39,106 nt of DNA from B1SED10-75 sp964636865 (lineage in GTDB: Bacteria; Bacillota; Dethiobacteria; DTU022; PWGO01): positions 1 to 39,106 of the forward strand of contig CAZWVJ010000015.1 of the NCBI GenBank assembly GCA_964636865.1, in the 5' to 3' direction. Below the pieces are notes generated by a model. It did no database searches. It had not been told where the DNA came from and saw nothing but the letters and a program-made list of their open reading frames with translations. Made by a program: the position numbers and the translations under genes. Positions 14,382 through 22,760 of the stretch are shown in pieces; the stretch's first letter is position 1; each line of letters starts with the position of its first letter.

Positions 14382-17048
14382 TCAATTGGGGTTGAGCATG
14401 GTTTCTTGCCATAAATGTTTTCCATCGGTGTGTAAAATTATTGCGCCGTGGAGATCATTGCGATAGGTAATGATGTCGGCATTTTCCAGTGCTTCTGTTA
14501 CATTAGGGTGAGGGTGGCCAAAGGGGTTTCTGCCTACCTGGATCACGGCAGCACGCGGTGAAACCGCTTCCAAAAATGGATCTGCCGACAAAAAATTACC
14601 CCCGTGATGGGGAATTAGAAGTACATCAGCTGAAATGTCCACTTCTGCATGAAGTAAATCACTAATGGCTTCTTCTTCAATATCCCCCGTAAACATGAAT
14701 TCCACGTCTTCATAAATTACCCGCATTACCACGGAATTATTGTTCAGATCACACCCCGTTCCTCGATAGAGCCCGTCCAGGGGTGGCAATAATACTTCCA
14801 TGGATAAATCCTCACCTAAAGTAAAGTTATTGCCTTCCCGCACTTTTTTTACAGGTATTTCTTTATAATCAGCCAGTGAAAGCATTTCTGCATACAGATC
14901 TGTTTCTCCGGGCACAGGGGAAATCATCAGATAATTAACCTGTATTCTTTCCATTACGGGAATAAAACCGGCAAAATGATCTTCGTGGGGGTGGGAAATT
15001 ACTACCAGGTCCAGTTCATCCGCTCCCCGATGGCGCAGAAACGGTAATAAAACCTTTTCCCCAATATCACCCTGCTTATCCGGATCTGCATAAGGCGGTT
15101 CTCCCCCGGAGTCAATTAAAATATTAAAGCCGCAGGAGGTTTCCAGGTAAGCGGCTGCACCCTGCCCCACATCAAGATAGTAAACAGTTAAGCCGGGAGG
15201 CGATCCCCCAAATGCTCCCGTCCAGACAATAATAACACTTATAAAAAGGGCCCCTGCAGCTACTTTGCCTTTGTTCCCCCTGCTCCAAGCTTTGCAGCGA
15301 CTTAAGTTAGCGGAAAAGTTTTTTCGGGAAGTAAGCTGAAAAAGCAAGGGGCTCAAATTATTTTTGAGGGCAGATATTAATTTTTCTTGTCCCTGCAGGC
15401 CTTCTTCGGCAGGCAGCGTTTTTGGCATATTTTCTGCCCGGCTTTCCTTTTCCTGCTCTTGTTTCTTTTCTTGCTCCAAGGGCTCATCGTTTCGCCTTCG
15501 CCAGCGGTAATAGGTCACCATGGACACTGCCAGGGCGGAATAAAAAAGAACCAACCACACAATGCCGGGAGGGGCCACTTCCCGGTAAACCCAGGAAGCA
15601 TCCGCCAGGGCGGAAATTCTTAATACATATTCCAGGATGGGCCAGGAAGATAGATGGAGAACGGAAGAAAGAAAAGGGGAAATTAAGTAGAGAACACTGC
15701 CGGCCAATCCAACGCCAACCAGCACGGCCATAACCGGCAGCAGCAAAATATTAAAGAAAAGGGCCAGGAGAGGAAGGTGCTGAAAATAATAGGCCGTGAG
15801 AGGAAGGACACCAAGCTGGGCCGCCAGGGTTATTCCCACCAGCTGCTTTAGGTAGGGGGGAAAACGGTAGAGCAATTCCCCGGAAAGAAAAGGATAAACA
15901 TAAAAGATGGACAAAGTGGCAGAGTAAGAAAGCTGGAACCCGATGGTAAACAAAAGCAGGGGATTATATAACAAAGTCACCAGGGCAGCCAAAGCGATGG
16001 CGGAAGGGAAGTCTTTTTTTCGACCCACCAGCAGGGCCACCAACCCCATAGAAAACATCAAAGCCGCGCGCAGAGCCGCCGGCCTCATGCCGGTAAGGTA
16101 AGCGTAGGCAAAAAGCAGGATTACGGCTAAAATAATGGGCGCCGCTCCTTTGAGCTTTAATATTTTCCAGAGGCCCAAAATCAAAGCAGCCACCAGCCCT
16201 ATATGAAGGCCGGATACAGCCATAAGATGCCCCGTGCCGGCCCGGTGAAAACTCTCCTGGATATCTGCGGGAAGGCGCTGGCGCTGGCCAAAGAGGACCG
16301 CTGTAAGCAGTTCTGCGTGGGGTGAGGGCAAATTGGCTTCAATCCCCTCAATCATTCCGGCCCGGAGGGAAAAAGCCGAAGAAGCCATCCAATTAACGTC
16401 TCCACAACCCAGGGAACTTGCCCGGTTAGGTTGTAAGTACATAAGAGCGTCTATCCCCAGGGTTTTCAAATAAAATTGGTAATCAAAACCTCCGGGATTA
16501 CGCCTCCCTTTTGCCTCCACTATCTCCCCTTCCAGGAGCAAACGTTCACCGTACCAGTAAACCGCGTTTTCCCTATGAGCTTCCTCTTCTAAAGCCTTGC
16601 CTTTTGGATTTTCTCCTCTGTAGTCGCCGTGATAAATGCGCACCTGAAGATCGCCGTCTACCGCCTGCTTTTCCGAGCCTGCATCTACAATTTCAGACCG
16701 CACCCGGTAAACAGTATAAGCTTCTTCATGACGGGGTTCCTCTACCACGGTGCCTTTCATAGTCACGGTTTGCCCCGCATACTCCAAAATACCGGTCCCC
16801 GCTGCCGCATGCGGCGGGGGTGAAGAGGCAAACCAAAAGGCGGCAGCACCGGTAATGAAAACTACCACCAGCACAGCCGCCGTAAAAAGCGATACGGAAA
16901 TTAACCTCCATAAGTAAGCCACCAATCCCGCCAGGACCAACATTGACAGCATTAAATAAGTAGAAAACGCATCTTCCAGCAGAAGCCTGGCCCCGACAAT
17001 GCCGGCTACATAAACAAGGGTAACAGTGACCAGGGGTCGTGACATCAT
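14382..17048 (-). CDS. comEC: DNA internalisation competence protein ComEC/Rec2
   Basis: Channel protein for uptake of single-stranded DNA. The N-terminal soluble domain lies between membrane helices (about 1-230). The Competence domain has many helices around GTGHLMAVSGLHIGL and GMRPAALRAALM. The C-terminal metallo-beta-lactamase-like domain has YLDVGQGAA, the metal motif SHPHEDH, and FTGDIEEEA followed by LLIPHHGG. Between the membrane part and the hydrolase domain lies a charged linker of about 100 residues with an extra hydrophobic segment. The longest frame starts at 17099. I prefer the ATG at 17048 (888 residues) because GGAG lies seven bases upstream, and the extra N-terminal residues are unlike the family. 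comEA is in the same window but about 10 kb away. Confidence 0.93.
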   Translation of the reverse strand: MMSRPLVTVTLVYVAGIVGARLLLEDAFSTYLMLSMLVLAGLVAYLWRLISVSLFTAAVLVVVFITGAAAFWFASSPPPHAAAGTGILEYAGQTVTMKGTVVEEPRHEEAYTVYRVRSEIVDAGSEKQAVDGDLQVRIYHGDYRGENPKGKALEEEAHRENAVYWYGERLLLEGEIVEAKGRRNPGGFDYQFYLKTLGIDALMYLQPNRASSLGCGDVNWMASSAFSLRAGMIEGIEANLPSPHAELLTAVLFGQRQRLPADIQESFHRAGTGHLMAVSGLHIGLVAALILGLWKILKLKGAAPIILAVILLFAYAYLTGMRPAALRAALMFSMGLVALLVGRKKDFPSAIALAALVTLLYNPLLLFTIGFQLSYSATLSIFYVYPFLSGELLYRFPPYLKQLVGITLAAQLGVLPLTAYYFQHLPLLALFFNILLLPVMAVLVGVGLAGSVLYLISPFLSSVLHLSSWPILEYVLRISALADASWVYREVAPPGIVWLVLFYSALAVSMVTYYRWRRRNDEPLEQEKKQEQEKESRAENMPKTLPAEEGLQGQEKLISALKNNLSPLLFQLTSRKNFSANLSRCKAWSRGNKGKVAAGALFISVIIVWTGAFGGSPPGLTVYYLDVGQGAAAYLETSCGFNILIDSGGEPPYADPDKQGDIGEKVLLPFLRHRGADELDLVVISHPHEDHFAGFIPVMERIQVNYLMISPVPGETDLYAEMLSLADYKEIPVKKVREGNNFTLGEDLSMEVLLPPLDGLYRGTGCDLNNNSVVMRVIYEDVEFMFTGDIEEEAISDLLHAEVDISADVLLIPHHGGNFLSADPFLEAVSPRAAVIQVGRNPFGHPHPNVTEALENADIITYRNDLHGAIILHTDGKHLWQETMLNPN

Positions 17049-17225
17049 TTCTCTACTCCGTTTTATTTGCAGCAGGCAAAGGTTCTTTTGGCATCGCACT
17101 TTTTAGGAACAATTTGGGACAAAGTTTGCCTTCGTTTGCTGTGTTATTTTTTTCTTTACAAGGAATATTTTAGCACGTTTTTCTAATTTTTAGAATTATA
17201 ATTTTTAATGTTTTTGTTACCCGGG

Positions 17226-17253
17226 TTGCATATGGGAGGGAAAATGATATAAT
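17226..17253 (+). promoter_or_regulatory. Promoter of the molybdenum/tungsten cofactor operon
   Basis: TTGCAT (17226-17231), 16-base spacer, TATAAT (17248-17253). The start site would be about 17260, just before the riboswitch. The stretch 17100-17225 upstream shows nothing else I can name. Confidence 0.7.
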
Positions 17254-17274
17254 GAAAGGGATAATAAAATAAAA

Positions 17275-17395
17275 AGGTAGCTCCGAACCTTTACGCCTAC
17301 AGTTCACGAGGGAACTACGGCGGAAGGTCAGGGTTGGAGGAGAAATCCTCCCGCCTCCCGTGATTGGAAAGGAGACTTGCCGGCTATTTTGCACA
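17275..17395 (+). ncRNA. Moco/Tuco riboswitch (moco-II-type leader RNA)
   Basis: A densely paired leader directly before moeA. Visible pairings are: GGTAGCTCC near 17276-17284 with GGAGACTTGCC near 17371-17381 (closing stem), ACCTT with AAGGT, ACGCC with GGCG, a hairpin AGTTC/GAACT, and a hairpin GGAGGA/TCCTCC. The block GCCTCCCGTGATTGGAAAGGAG resembles the conserved core of the molybdenum-cofactor riboswitch as I remember it. The downstream genes are all for this cofactor, and an intrinsic terminator follows at once. Together these support ligand-controlled attenuation. Whether it senses molybdenum or tungsten cofactor cannot be told by eye. Confidence 0.8.
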
Positions 17396-17402
17396 TTAAA
17401 AG

Positions 17403-17437
17403 GCCGTGCCCTTACATACGGGAAGCACGGCTTTTTT
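17403..17437 (+). terminator. Intrinsic terminator of the riboswitch leader
   Basis: GCCGTGC (17403-17409) pairs with GCACGGC (17425-17431), and the loop can close further by CCC/GGG. Six T follow. It ends 17 bases before the GTG of moeA. The riboswitch therefore probably acts by premature termination. Confidence 0.85.
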
Positions 17438-17454
17438 GATAGGGGTAAATAATT

Positions 17455-18690
17455 GTGAAATTAATGAGAGTAACTGATCCGCAAGATGTCTTAAATATTA
17501 TTCGGCAGAATTTTTCTCCCCTGGAAGCAGAGGAAGTTGACATCAAAGAAGCAGGTGATCGCTGCCTTGCAGAAGATGTGGTCTGCCGAGAAGACCTGCC
17601 CGCCTTTAACCGGTCAACAGTGGATGGGTACGCCGTGGTTGCCCGGGAAACTTTCGGCGCAGGTGAAGGTTTTCCCGCTGTCTTTGAATATGCCGGAGAA
17701 ATTCTGATGGGAGAAGCAGCTCCTTCCCCTGCTTCTATTTCCGGCCGGTGTTTTCTGGTCCATACCGGCGGGATGCTGCCGGCGGAAGCAGACGCCGTGG
17801 TAATGGTAGAAGACACGGAAGTAACGGAAAATGTTATTCACGTGCACAGACAGGTAGCCCCCGGTGAGAATGTAATTCAGAAGGGAGAAGATATTGAAAG
17901 CGGCAGCACTGCCCTTTCCGCCGGAAAACTCCTGCGCTCAGCGGAAATCAGTTTCCTTGCCTCTATGGGAGCAGCAAAAGTAAAAACTTACCGCCAACCG
18001 GTAATGGGAGTTTTTTCTACCGGGGACGAGATCGTTTCCCATGAAGCCACTTCCCTTGAGCCGGGACAGGTTAGAGACAGCAACACCCCGGGCTTAATTC
18101 ACCTTGCCCGCCAGCAAGGTGCGGGAAAAGTTATAAACGGCGGCATCCTGCCTGATAATTATGAAGAATTTTTAAGGAAAAGCCGTGAGATGCTAGCGCA
18201 GGTGGATTTTTTGGTTCTTTCCGGAGGCAGTTCAGTGGGCAATCGCGATTTCACCACCCGCACCCTCCAAGAACTGGGCAAACCGGGGCTTTTGGTGGAA
18301 GGAATTTCTATTCAACCGGGCAAACCCACCCTGGTAGCCAACTGTGACGGGAAACCGGTGATGGGCCTTCCCGGACATCCCGTATCGGCGCTGATCGTTT
18401 TTTTCATTTTTGGAACCGCCATTCTTCACCAACTGGCAGGACGGGAAAACTTGAAGGTTCAACCCACTATAAAGGCTTCACTAACCCGTAACGTTTCTTC
18501 GCGCTCCGGCCGCACCGACTACGTGCGGGTAAAACTGCAAGAGAGCGAAAAGGGATTGTCAGCCGTGCCCGTTTTCGGGCGCTCTGGAATGCTGCGCACT
18601 CTGGCAGAAGCAGATGGATTTACGGTTATCGCCCCCGAAAAAGAAGGGCTGGAAACCGGCGAGGTGGTGGAAGTCCGCTTGTGGAATTAA
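17455..18690 (+). CDS. moeA: Molybdopterin molybdenumtransferase MoeA
   Basis: Inserts molybdate, or tungstate, into adenylylated molybdopterin. The 411-residue protein has the MoeA order. The N-terminal domain has FNRSTVDGYAV. The MoCF-binding domain has STGDEIV, RDSNTPGL, SGGSSVGNRDFT and GLPGHPVSA. The C-terminal small domain is beta-rich. The start is GTG at 17455, with AGGGG nine bases upstream; an ATG three codons later is the alternative. It is the first gene of a five-gene operon, followed 55 bases later by a second MoeA-type gene. Two MoeA paralogues often accompany separate handling of Mo and W in anaerobes; that is an inference here. Confidence 0.94.
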   Translation: MKLMRVTDPQDVLNIIRQNFSPLEAEEVDIKEAGDRCLAEDVVCREDLPAFNRSTVDGYAVVARETFGAGEGFPAVFEYAGEILMGEAAPSPASISGRCFLVHTGGMLPAEADAVVMVEDTEVTENVIHVHRQVAPGENVIQKGEDIESGSTALSAGKLLRSAEISFLASMGAAKVKTYRQPVMGVFSTGDEIVSHEATSLEPGQVRDSNTPGLIHLARQQGAGKVINGGILPDNYEEFLRKSREMLAQVDFLVLSGGSSVGNRDFTTRTLQELGKPGLLVEGISIQPGKPTLVANCDGKPVMGLPGHPVSALIVFFIFGTAILHQLAGRENLKVQPTIKASLTRNVSSRSGRTDYVRVKLQESEKGLSAVPVFGRSGMLRTLAEADGFTVIAPEKEGLETGEVVEVRLWN

Positions 18691-18745
18691 TCGTTAGCAG
18701 AAGGTAGATGCAAATTGAAAGCTACAAAGCGAGAGGAGGCTGCTC

Positions 18746-20653
18746 ATGGGCAAGGTTTATTTGGAAAACATACCAAGACAGGAAGCGCGGGATAAATTTC
18801 TTTCCGAGGTAGAAATACCCACCCAAACCGAGCAGGTACAAGTTGCTGAAGCATTGGGCCGGGTTAACGCCTTTCCCGTTTTTGCCAACCTGTCTATGCC
18901 CGCTTATCACGCCGCTGCTATGGACGGAATCGCCGTAAAAGCAGAATCAACTTTCGGTGCTTCCGACCAAACACCATTAACCTTGAATGAAGACGAATCT
19001 TTTAAATACGTGGACACGGGGAAGCCCCTTCCGGATGGATTTGATGCGGTGATAAAGATAGAAGAGATTCACCAACCGGCAGAAGGGCAGGTAGAAATAT
19101 TAAACCCGGCCACTCCCTGGCAGCATGTCCGGGCCGTGGGGGAAGATGTGGTAGCAGGCGAACTCCTTTTGCCTGCCCGCCGCCGCCTTCGCCCTCCCGA
19201 CATAGGCGCGCTTCTGGCAGGAGGAATCACCGAAATAGAAGTTTTGAAAAAGCCCCGGATAGCCATCATCCCCACCGGTTCCGAAGTTATTCCTCCTCAT
19301 GCCCCCAGGGAAAAAGGGAAAGTTCCCGATTTTAACAGCAGTGTGGCCGCCGCTTACCTATATGAATGGGGGGCAGAGCCGGAAATTTATCCCATCGTTC
19401 CCGATGAACCGGAGCAAATGAAAAACTCTATTCGAAAAGCCGCAAAAGATACGGATGCCGTGATTGTTATTGCGGGGTCATCGGCGGGAAGCAAAGATTA
19501 CACATACTCATGTATCGCCGCGCAGGAAAAGGGCGAAGTCTTTGTCCACGGAGTGGCCACCCGACCCGGGAAACCTACCATCCTGGGGAAAATAGGCGAC
19601 AAACCTGCAGTGGGGTTACCCGGTTACCCTGTTTCGGCCTATTTGAGCCTGGAGTGGTTTGTTCGCCCCCTTGTCTACCACTATTACCGGGAATCCGAAC
19701 CGGAAAGGGAAAGAATTAGCGCAACCCTGGGGCGCCGTGTTCTTTCGGAAGTGGGAACGGAAGAGCATGTTCGCATGGCTGTGGGCCATATAAACGACGG
19801 ATTTACGGCCAACCCCCTCACCAGGGGCGCAGGGGTGACCATGTCATTGGTAAAAGCCGATGGGCTGATGATAATTCCGGCAGAGGCCATGGGTTGCGAA
19901 CAAGGAGATAAGGTAGAAATTGAACTTTATCGCCCGCAGAAAACTCTTTATAACAACCTCCTGGCCGGAGGAAGCCATGATCCGGTAATAGACCTGCTGG
20001 CTACCACTTTAAAAGAACGCTACCCAAGTTATACCCTCTCTTCCACCCATTTAGGCAGTATGGGCGGCATTGCCGCCATAGAAAAAGACCAGGCCCACCT
20101 GGCCGGTGTCCACCTTTTCGACCCGGAAACAGACACTTATAACACCACGTATGTTAAGCGCTTCCTCGAGGGGAAAGATGTTTTGCTAGTTACCCTGGCT
20201 CATCGCATGCAGGGATGGATAGTTCCGCCGGGAAATCCCGACGGCATAGAAGACATAAATGATCTGGCCCAAAAAAAACCGGCTTTTGTTAACCGTCAAA
20301 GAGGTGCCGGCACCCGCCTTCTCTTTGACCACCTGCTTTTAGAAGCCGGGCTTTCCGCTGCCGATATTTACGGTTACGAGAGAGAAGAACACACACACCT
20401 GAATGTTGCCGCAGCCGTAGCTTCGGGAACTGCACGCATAGGACTGGGGATACTTGCTGCAGCAAAACCCTTTGGACTGGACTTTTTACCGGTGAGGGAA
20501 GAGCGTTACGATCTGCTCATGAGCGCAGATTTTTATCATTCCCAAGCAGGGCAGGCACTGGTAAATATTATTTCCCATCCTGATTTCCAAAAGGAAGTAG
20601 AGTCCTTGGGCGGCTACAGCATGCGGGAAGCAGGCACATTAATAAGTTTTTAG
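18746..20653 (+). CDS. MoeA-like protein fused to a periplasmic-binding-protein-like domain
   Basis: Residues ~1-405 are a full MoeA: SMPAYHAAAMDGIAV, IPTGSEVIPP, DFNSSVAA, AGSSAGSKDYT, GLPGYPVSAY. Residues ~420-630 form a substrate-binding-like domain of the PBP/LysR-effector type (DPVIDLLATTLKERYP, HLGSMGGIAAIEKDQAHLAGVHLFD, FVNRQRGAGTRLLFDHLL). In other proteins this domain type binds molybdate-like or small organic ligands. No signal peptide, so it is cytoplasmic. It may deliver or sense the metal oxyanion during insertion. GAGAGGAGG stands six bases before the ATG. It is distinct from the upstream MoeA, which lacks the extra domain. Confidence 0.9.
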   Translation: MGKVYLENIPRQEARDKFLSEVEIPTQTEQVQVAEALGRVNAFPVFANLSMPAYHAAAMDGIAVKAESTFGASDQTPLTLNEDESFKYVDTGKPLPDGFDAVIKIEEIHQPAEGQVEILNPATPWQHVRAVGEDVVAGELLLPARRRLRPPDIGALLAGGITEIEVLKKPRIAIIPTGSEVIPPHAPREKGKVPDFNSSVAAAYLYEWGAEPEIYPIVPDEPEQMKNSIRKAAKDTDAVIVIAGSSAGSKDYTYSCIAAQEKGEVFVHGVATRPGKPTILGKIGDKPAVGLPGYPVSAYLSLEWFVRPLVYHYYRESEPERERISATLGRRVLSEVGTEEHVRMAVGHINDGFTANPLTRGAGVTMSLVKADGLMIIPAEAMGCEQGDKVEIELYRPQKTLYNNLLAGGSHDPVIDLLATTLKERYPSYTLSSTHLGSMGGIAAIEKDQAHLAGVHLFDPETDTYNTTYVKRFLEGKDVLLVTLAHRMQGWIVPPGNPDGIEDINDLAQKKPAFVNRQRGAGTRLLFDHLLLEAGLSAADIYGYEREEHTHLNVAAAVASGTARIGLGILAAAKPFGLDFLPVREERYDLLMSADFYHSQAGQALVNIISHPDFQKEVESLGGYSMREAGTLISF

Positions 20654-20690
20654 CATAATGATAACATAAGAAAAAGTTGAGGGGAATTTT

Positions 20691-21689
20691 ATGGAACAGT
20701 TAAAAGACAGCTACGGACGCATTCATGATTACCTGCGCATTTCCGTAACGGACCGCTGCAATTTGCGGTGCATTTACTGCATGGGCCCCGAGGGAGTTCC
20801 ACATGTGCCTCACAAGGACATATTGTCTTACGAAGAAATCCTCCAGGTGGTTAAATACGGGGCAGAAATGGGAATTAGCAAAATTCGCATAACCGGAGGG
20901 GAGCCCCTGGTGCGCAAGGATCTCACCTACTTAATAAAAGAAATAGCTCAAACGCCCGGCATAAACGACCTTTCCCTCACCACCAACGGCATCCTTTTGC
21001 CCCGCCTGGCAGAAGAACTGAAAACAGCCGGGTTACACCGGGTAAACATTAGCCTGGACACCCTGGAACCGGAAGCATACCGAAAAATTACCCGCGACGG
21101 CGAGCTCAAAGATGTATTAGAAGGTATAGAAGCAGCCCGGGCCCATGGGCTGAAACCGGTAAAAATAAACACTGTTTTAATGAAAAACTTTAATGACAGA
21201 GAAGTATTAAATTTTCTTGAGTTTTCCCGCCGGCATCATGTTCAAGTACGCTTTATCGAATACATGCCCATCGGGGAACATGACAACGAATACGAGAATA
21301 ATTACCTTTCCCTGGAGTTTGTGAAAAAAACCGCGCATGAGGCGGGGTTTAAGCTGATCCCCATTGACAACCCCAAAGGTGCGGGGCCGGCCAAATATTT
21401 TTCCTTTGCAAATAATGAGGGGACCGTGGGACTAATCACTTCTATCAGCGGACATTTCTGCGACAAATGCAACCGGCTGCGGCTCACCTCCGACGGCAGG
21501 CTAAAAACCTGCCTCTACTGGCAGGAAGAAGAACAAGTACGTCCTGTCCTGGACAATCCCGCTGCATTAAAATCACTGCTCCGGGAAATTATCCGGCGCA
21601 AACCGAAAGAGCACCTTATGGGGGAAAAAAGCCAACCGGGCGCAGTAGAACACTGCAGCATGCGCAATATGTCCCGCACGGGAGGGTAA
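20691..21689 (+). CDS. moaA: GTP 3',8-cyclase (radical SAM)
   Basis: First step of molybdopterin synthesis: converts GTP to 3',8-cyclo-7,8-dihydro-GTP using S-adenosylmethionine. The radical-SAM cluster motif is TDRCNLRCIYC, with Cys23, Cys27 and Cys30. The second 4Fe-4S cluster ligands are Cys257, Cys260 and Cys274 in FCDKCNRLRLTSDGRLKTC. The protein ends in Gly-Gly, the tail needed for activity in MoaA. ITGGEPLVR is also present. Length 332 is normal. It follows the MoeA fusion by 37 bases and precedes the MobB-MoaC fusion by 31. Confidence 0.97.
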   Translation: MEQLKDSYGRIHDYLRISVTDRCNLRCIYCMGPEGVPHVPHKDILSYEEILQVVKYGAEMGISKIRITGGEPLVRKDLTYLIKEIAQTPGINDLSLTTNGILLPRLAEELKTAGLHRVNISLDTLEPEAYRKITRDGELKDVLEGIEAARAHGLKPVKINTVLMKNFNDREVLNFLEFSRRHHVQVRFIEYMPIGEHDNEYENNYLSLEFVKKTAHEAGFKLIPIDNPKGAGPAKYFSFANNEGTVGLITSISGHFCDKCNRLRLTSDGRLKTCLYWQEEEQVRPVLDNPAALKSLLREIIRRKPKEHLMGEKSQPGAVEHCSMRNMSRTGG

Positions 21690-21720
21690 TGCTAAAGAAA
21701 ATCAGAAGGGGAGAAATTTT

Positions 21721-22755
21721 ATGGAAAGCAAAGCAGTTGTGCTCAATATAATTGCTTCGTCCTCGGATTCGGGCAAAACCACTCTTTTGGAAAATTTGGT
21801 GCCAGACTTGATATCCAAAGGCCTGCGAGTGGCTGTACTCAAAGGGAACAGCCAAAGAATTGACCTGGATAAACCGGGCAAAGATACCTGGCGATACCTG
21901 GAAGCAGGAGCAGAGATGGCAGGAATTATAACTCCGGAAAAATACATGATCACCGGAACCGCAAGCAATGAGCAGGAAATCAGGGAAAATGCCACCCGGT
22001 TATGCAGGGGGTTAGACTTGGTTTTGATTGAAGGGGACAAGAAAAGTAATCACCCCAAAATCGAAATTATGCAAGACGATTCCACCTCGGGGCCAACCGG
22101 CGCCGCCAATGTTATCGCCCTGGTGAGCAATGAGGAGGTTAGAGGCGCAGAAGACATTTTCAGCGCCGAAATTCCGGTTTTCAAACCCGATCATACCGCC
22201 GAAATTGCCGATTTTATTTTTAAGCATTTTTTCACCCCTAACGGGGAAAGGGATCCAAAGACAAACGCCGGGGCACCAGACTCTTTAACACACTTTGATC
22301 CGAAAGGACAGCCCCGCATGGTAGATGTGAGTTCCAAAGAAACATCTTTCCGGGAAGCCTATGCCAGGGGAGAAATAATTATGAATGCCGCTACTCTGGA
22401 ACGCATAAAAGAAGGTACCGTGGCCAAAGGAGATGTTAAAAGCGTAGCCCAGGTAGCCGCAGTGATGGCCGTAAAGGAAACAGGGCGTTTAATTCCCATG
22501 GCCCATCCCCTGGGTGTTTCCGCAGTAGAAGTAGATTTTAATTACCCGGAAGAAGAAAGTAAAGTGGAAATCGGAGTAAAAGTTAAACTTAGCGGGCAAA
22601 CGGGAGTAGAAATGGAAGCCTTGACGGGGGTAAGTGTGGCTGCTTTAACCATATACGATATGTGCAAGGCCATAGATAAAGGTATGGTTATTCAAAACAT
22701 TAGATTGGAAGAGAAGAAAGGAGGGCGCTCCGGTCATTACCGGAGAGAAGAGTAA
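21721..22755 (+). CDS. moaC: MobB-MoaC fusion: GTP-binding adaptor plus cyclic pyranopterin monophosphate synthase
   Basis: Residues ~1-172 resemble MobB, the P-loop adaptor for molybdopterin guanine dinucleotide formation: Walker A SSSDSGKTTLLE near residue 12, then DTWRYLEAGAEMAGI and LVLIEGDKKSNHPKIEI. Residues ~187-344 are MoaC, which turns the MoaA product into cyclic pyranopterin monophosphate: RMVDVSSKETSFREA, KGDVKSVAQVAAVMA, LIPMAHPLGVSAVEVDF, GVEMEALTGVSVAALTIYDMCKA. The catalytic His and the DMCKA Lys are kept. The usual LCHPL is MAHPL, so Cys is replaced by Ala. No stop or frame break separates the halves. Confidence 0.92.
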   Translation: MESKAVVLNIIASSSDSGKTTLLENLVPDLISKGLRVAVLKGNSQRIDLDKPGKDTWRYLEAGAEMAGIITPEKYMITGTASNEQEIRENATRLCRGLDLVLIEGDKKSNHPKIEIMQDDSTSGPTGAANVIALVSNEEVRGAEDIFSAEIPVFKPDHTAEIADFIFKHFFTPNGERDPKTNAGAPDSLTHFDPKGQPRMVDVSSKETSFREAYARGEIIMNAATLERIKEGTVAKGDVKSVAQVAAVMAVKETGRLIPMAHPLGVSAVEVDFNYPEEESKVEIGVKVKLSGQTGVEMEALTGVSVAALTIYDMCKAIDKGMVIQNIRLEEKKGGRSGHYRREE

Positions 22756-22760
22756 CAATT

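Noticed and set aside
14180..14425. 81-codon minus-strand reading frame across the palindromes
   Set aside because: It is made largely of the repeat elements and overlaps comEC in another frame. It lacks a ribosome site and recognisable domains.
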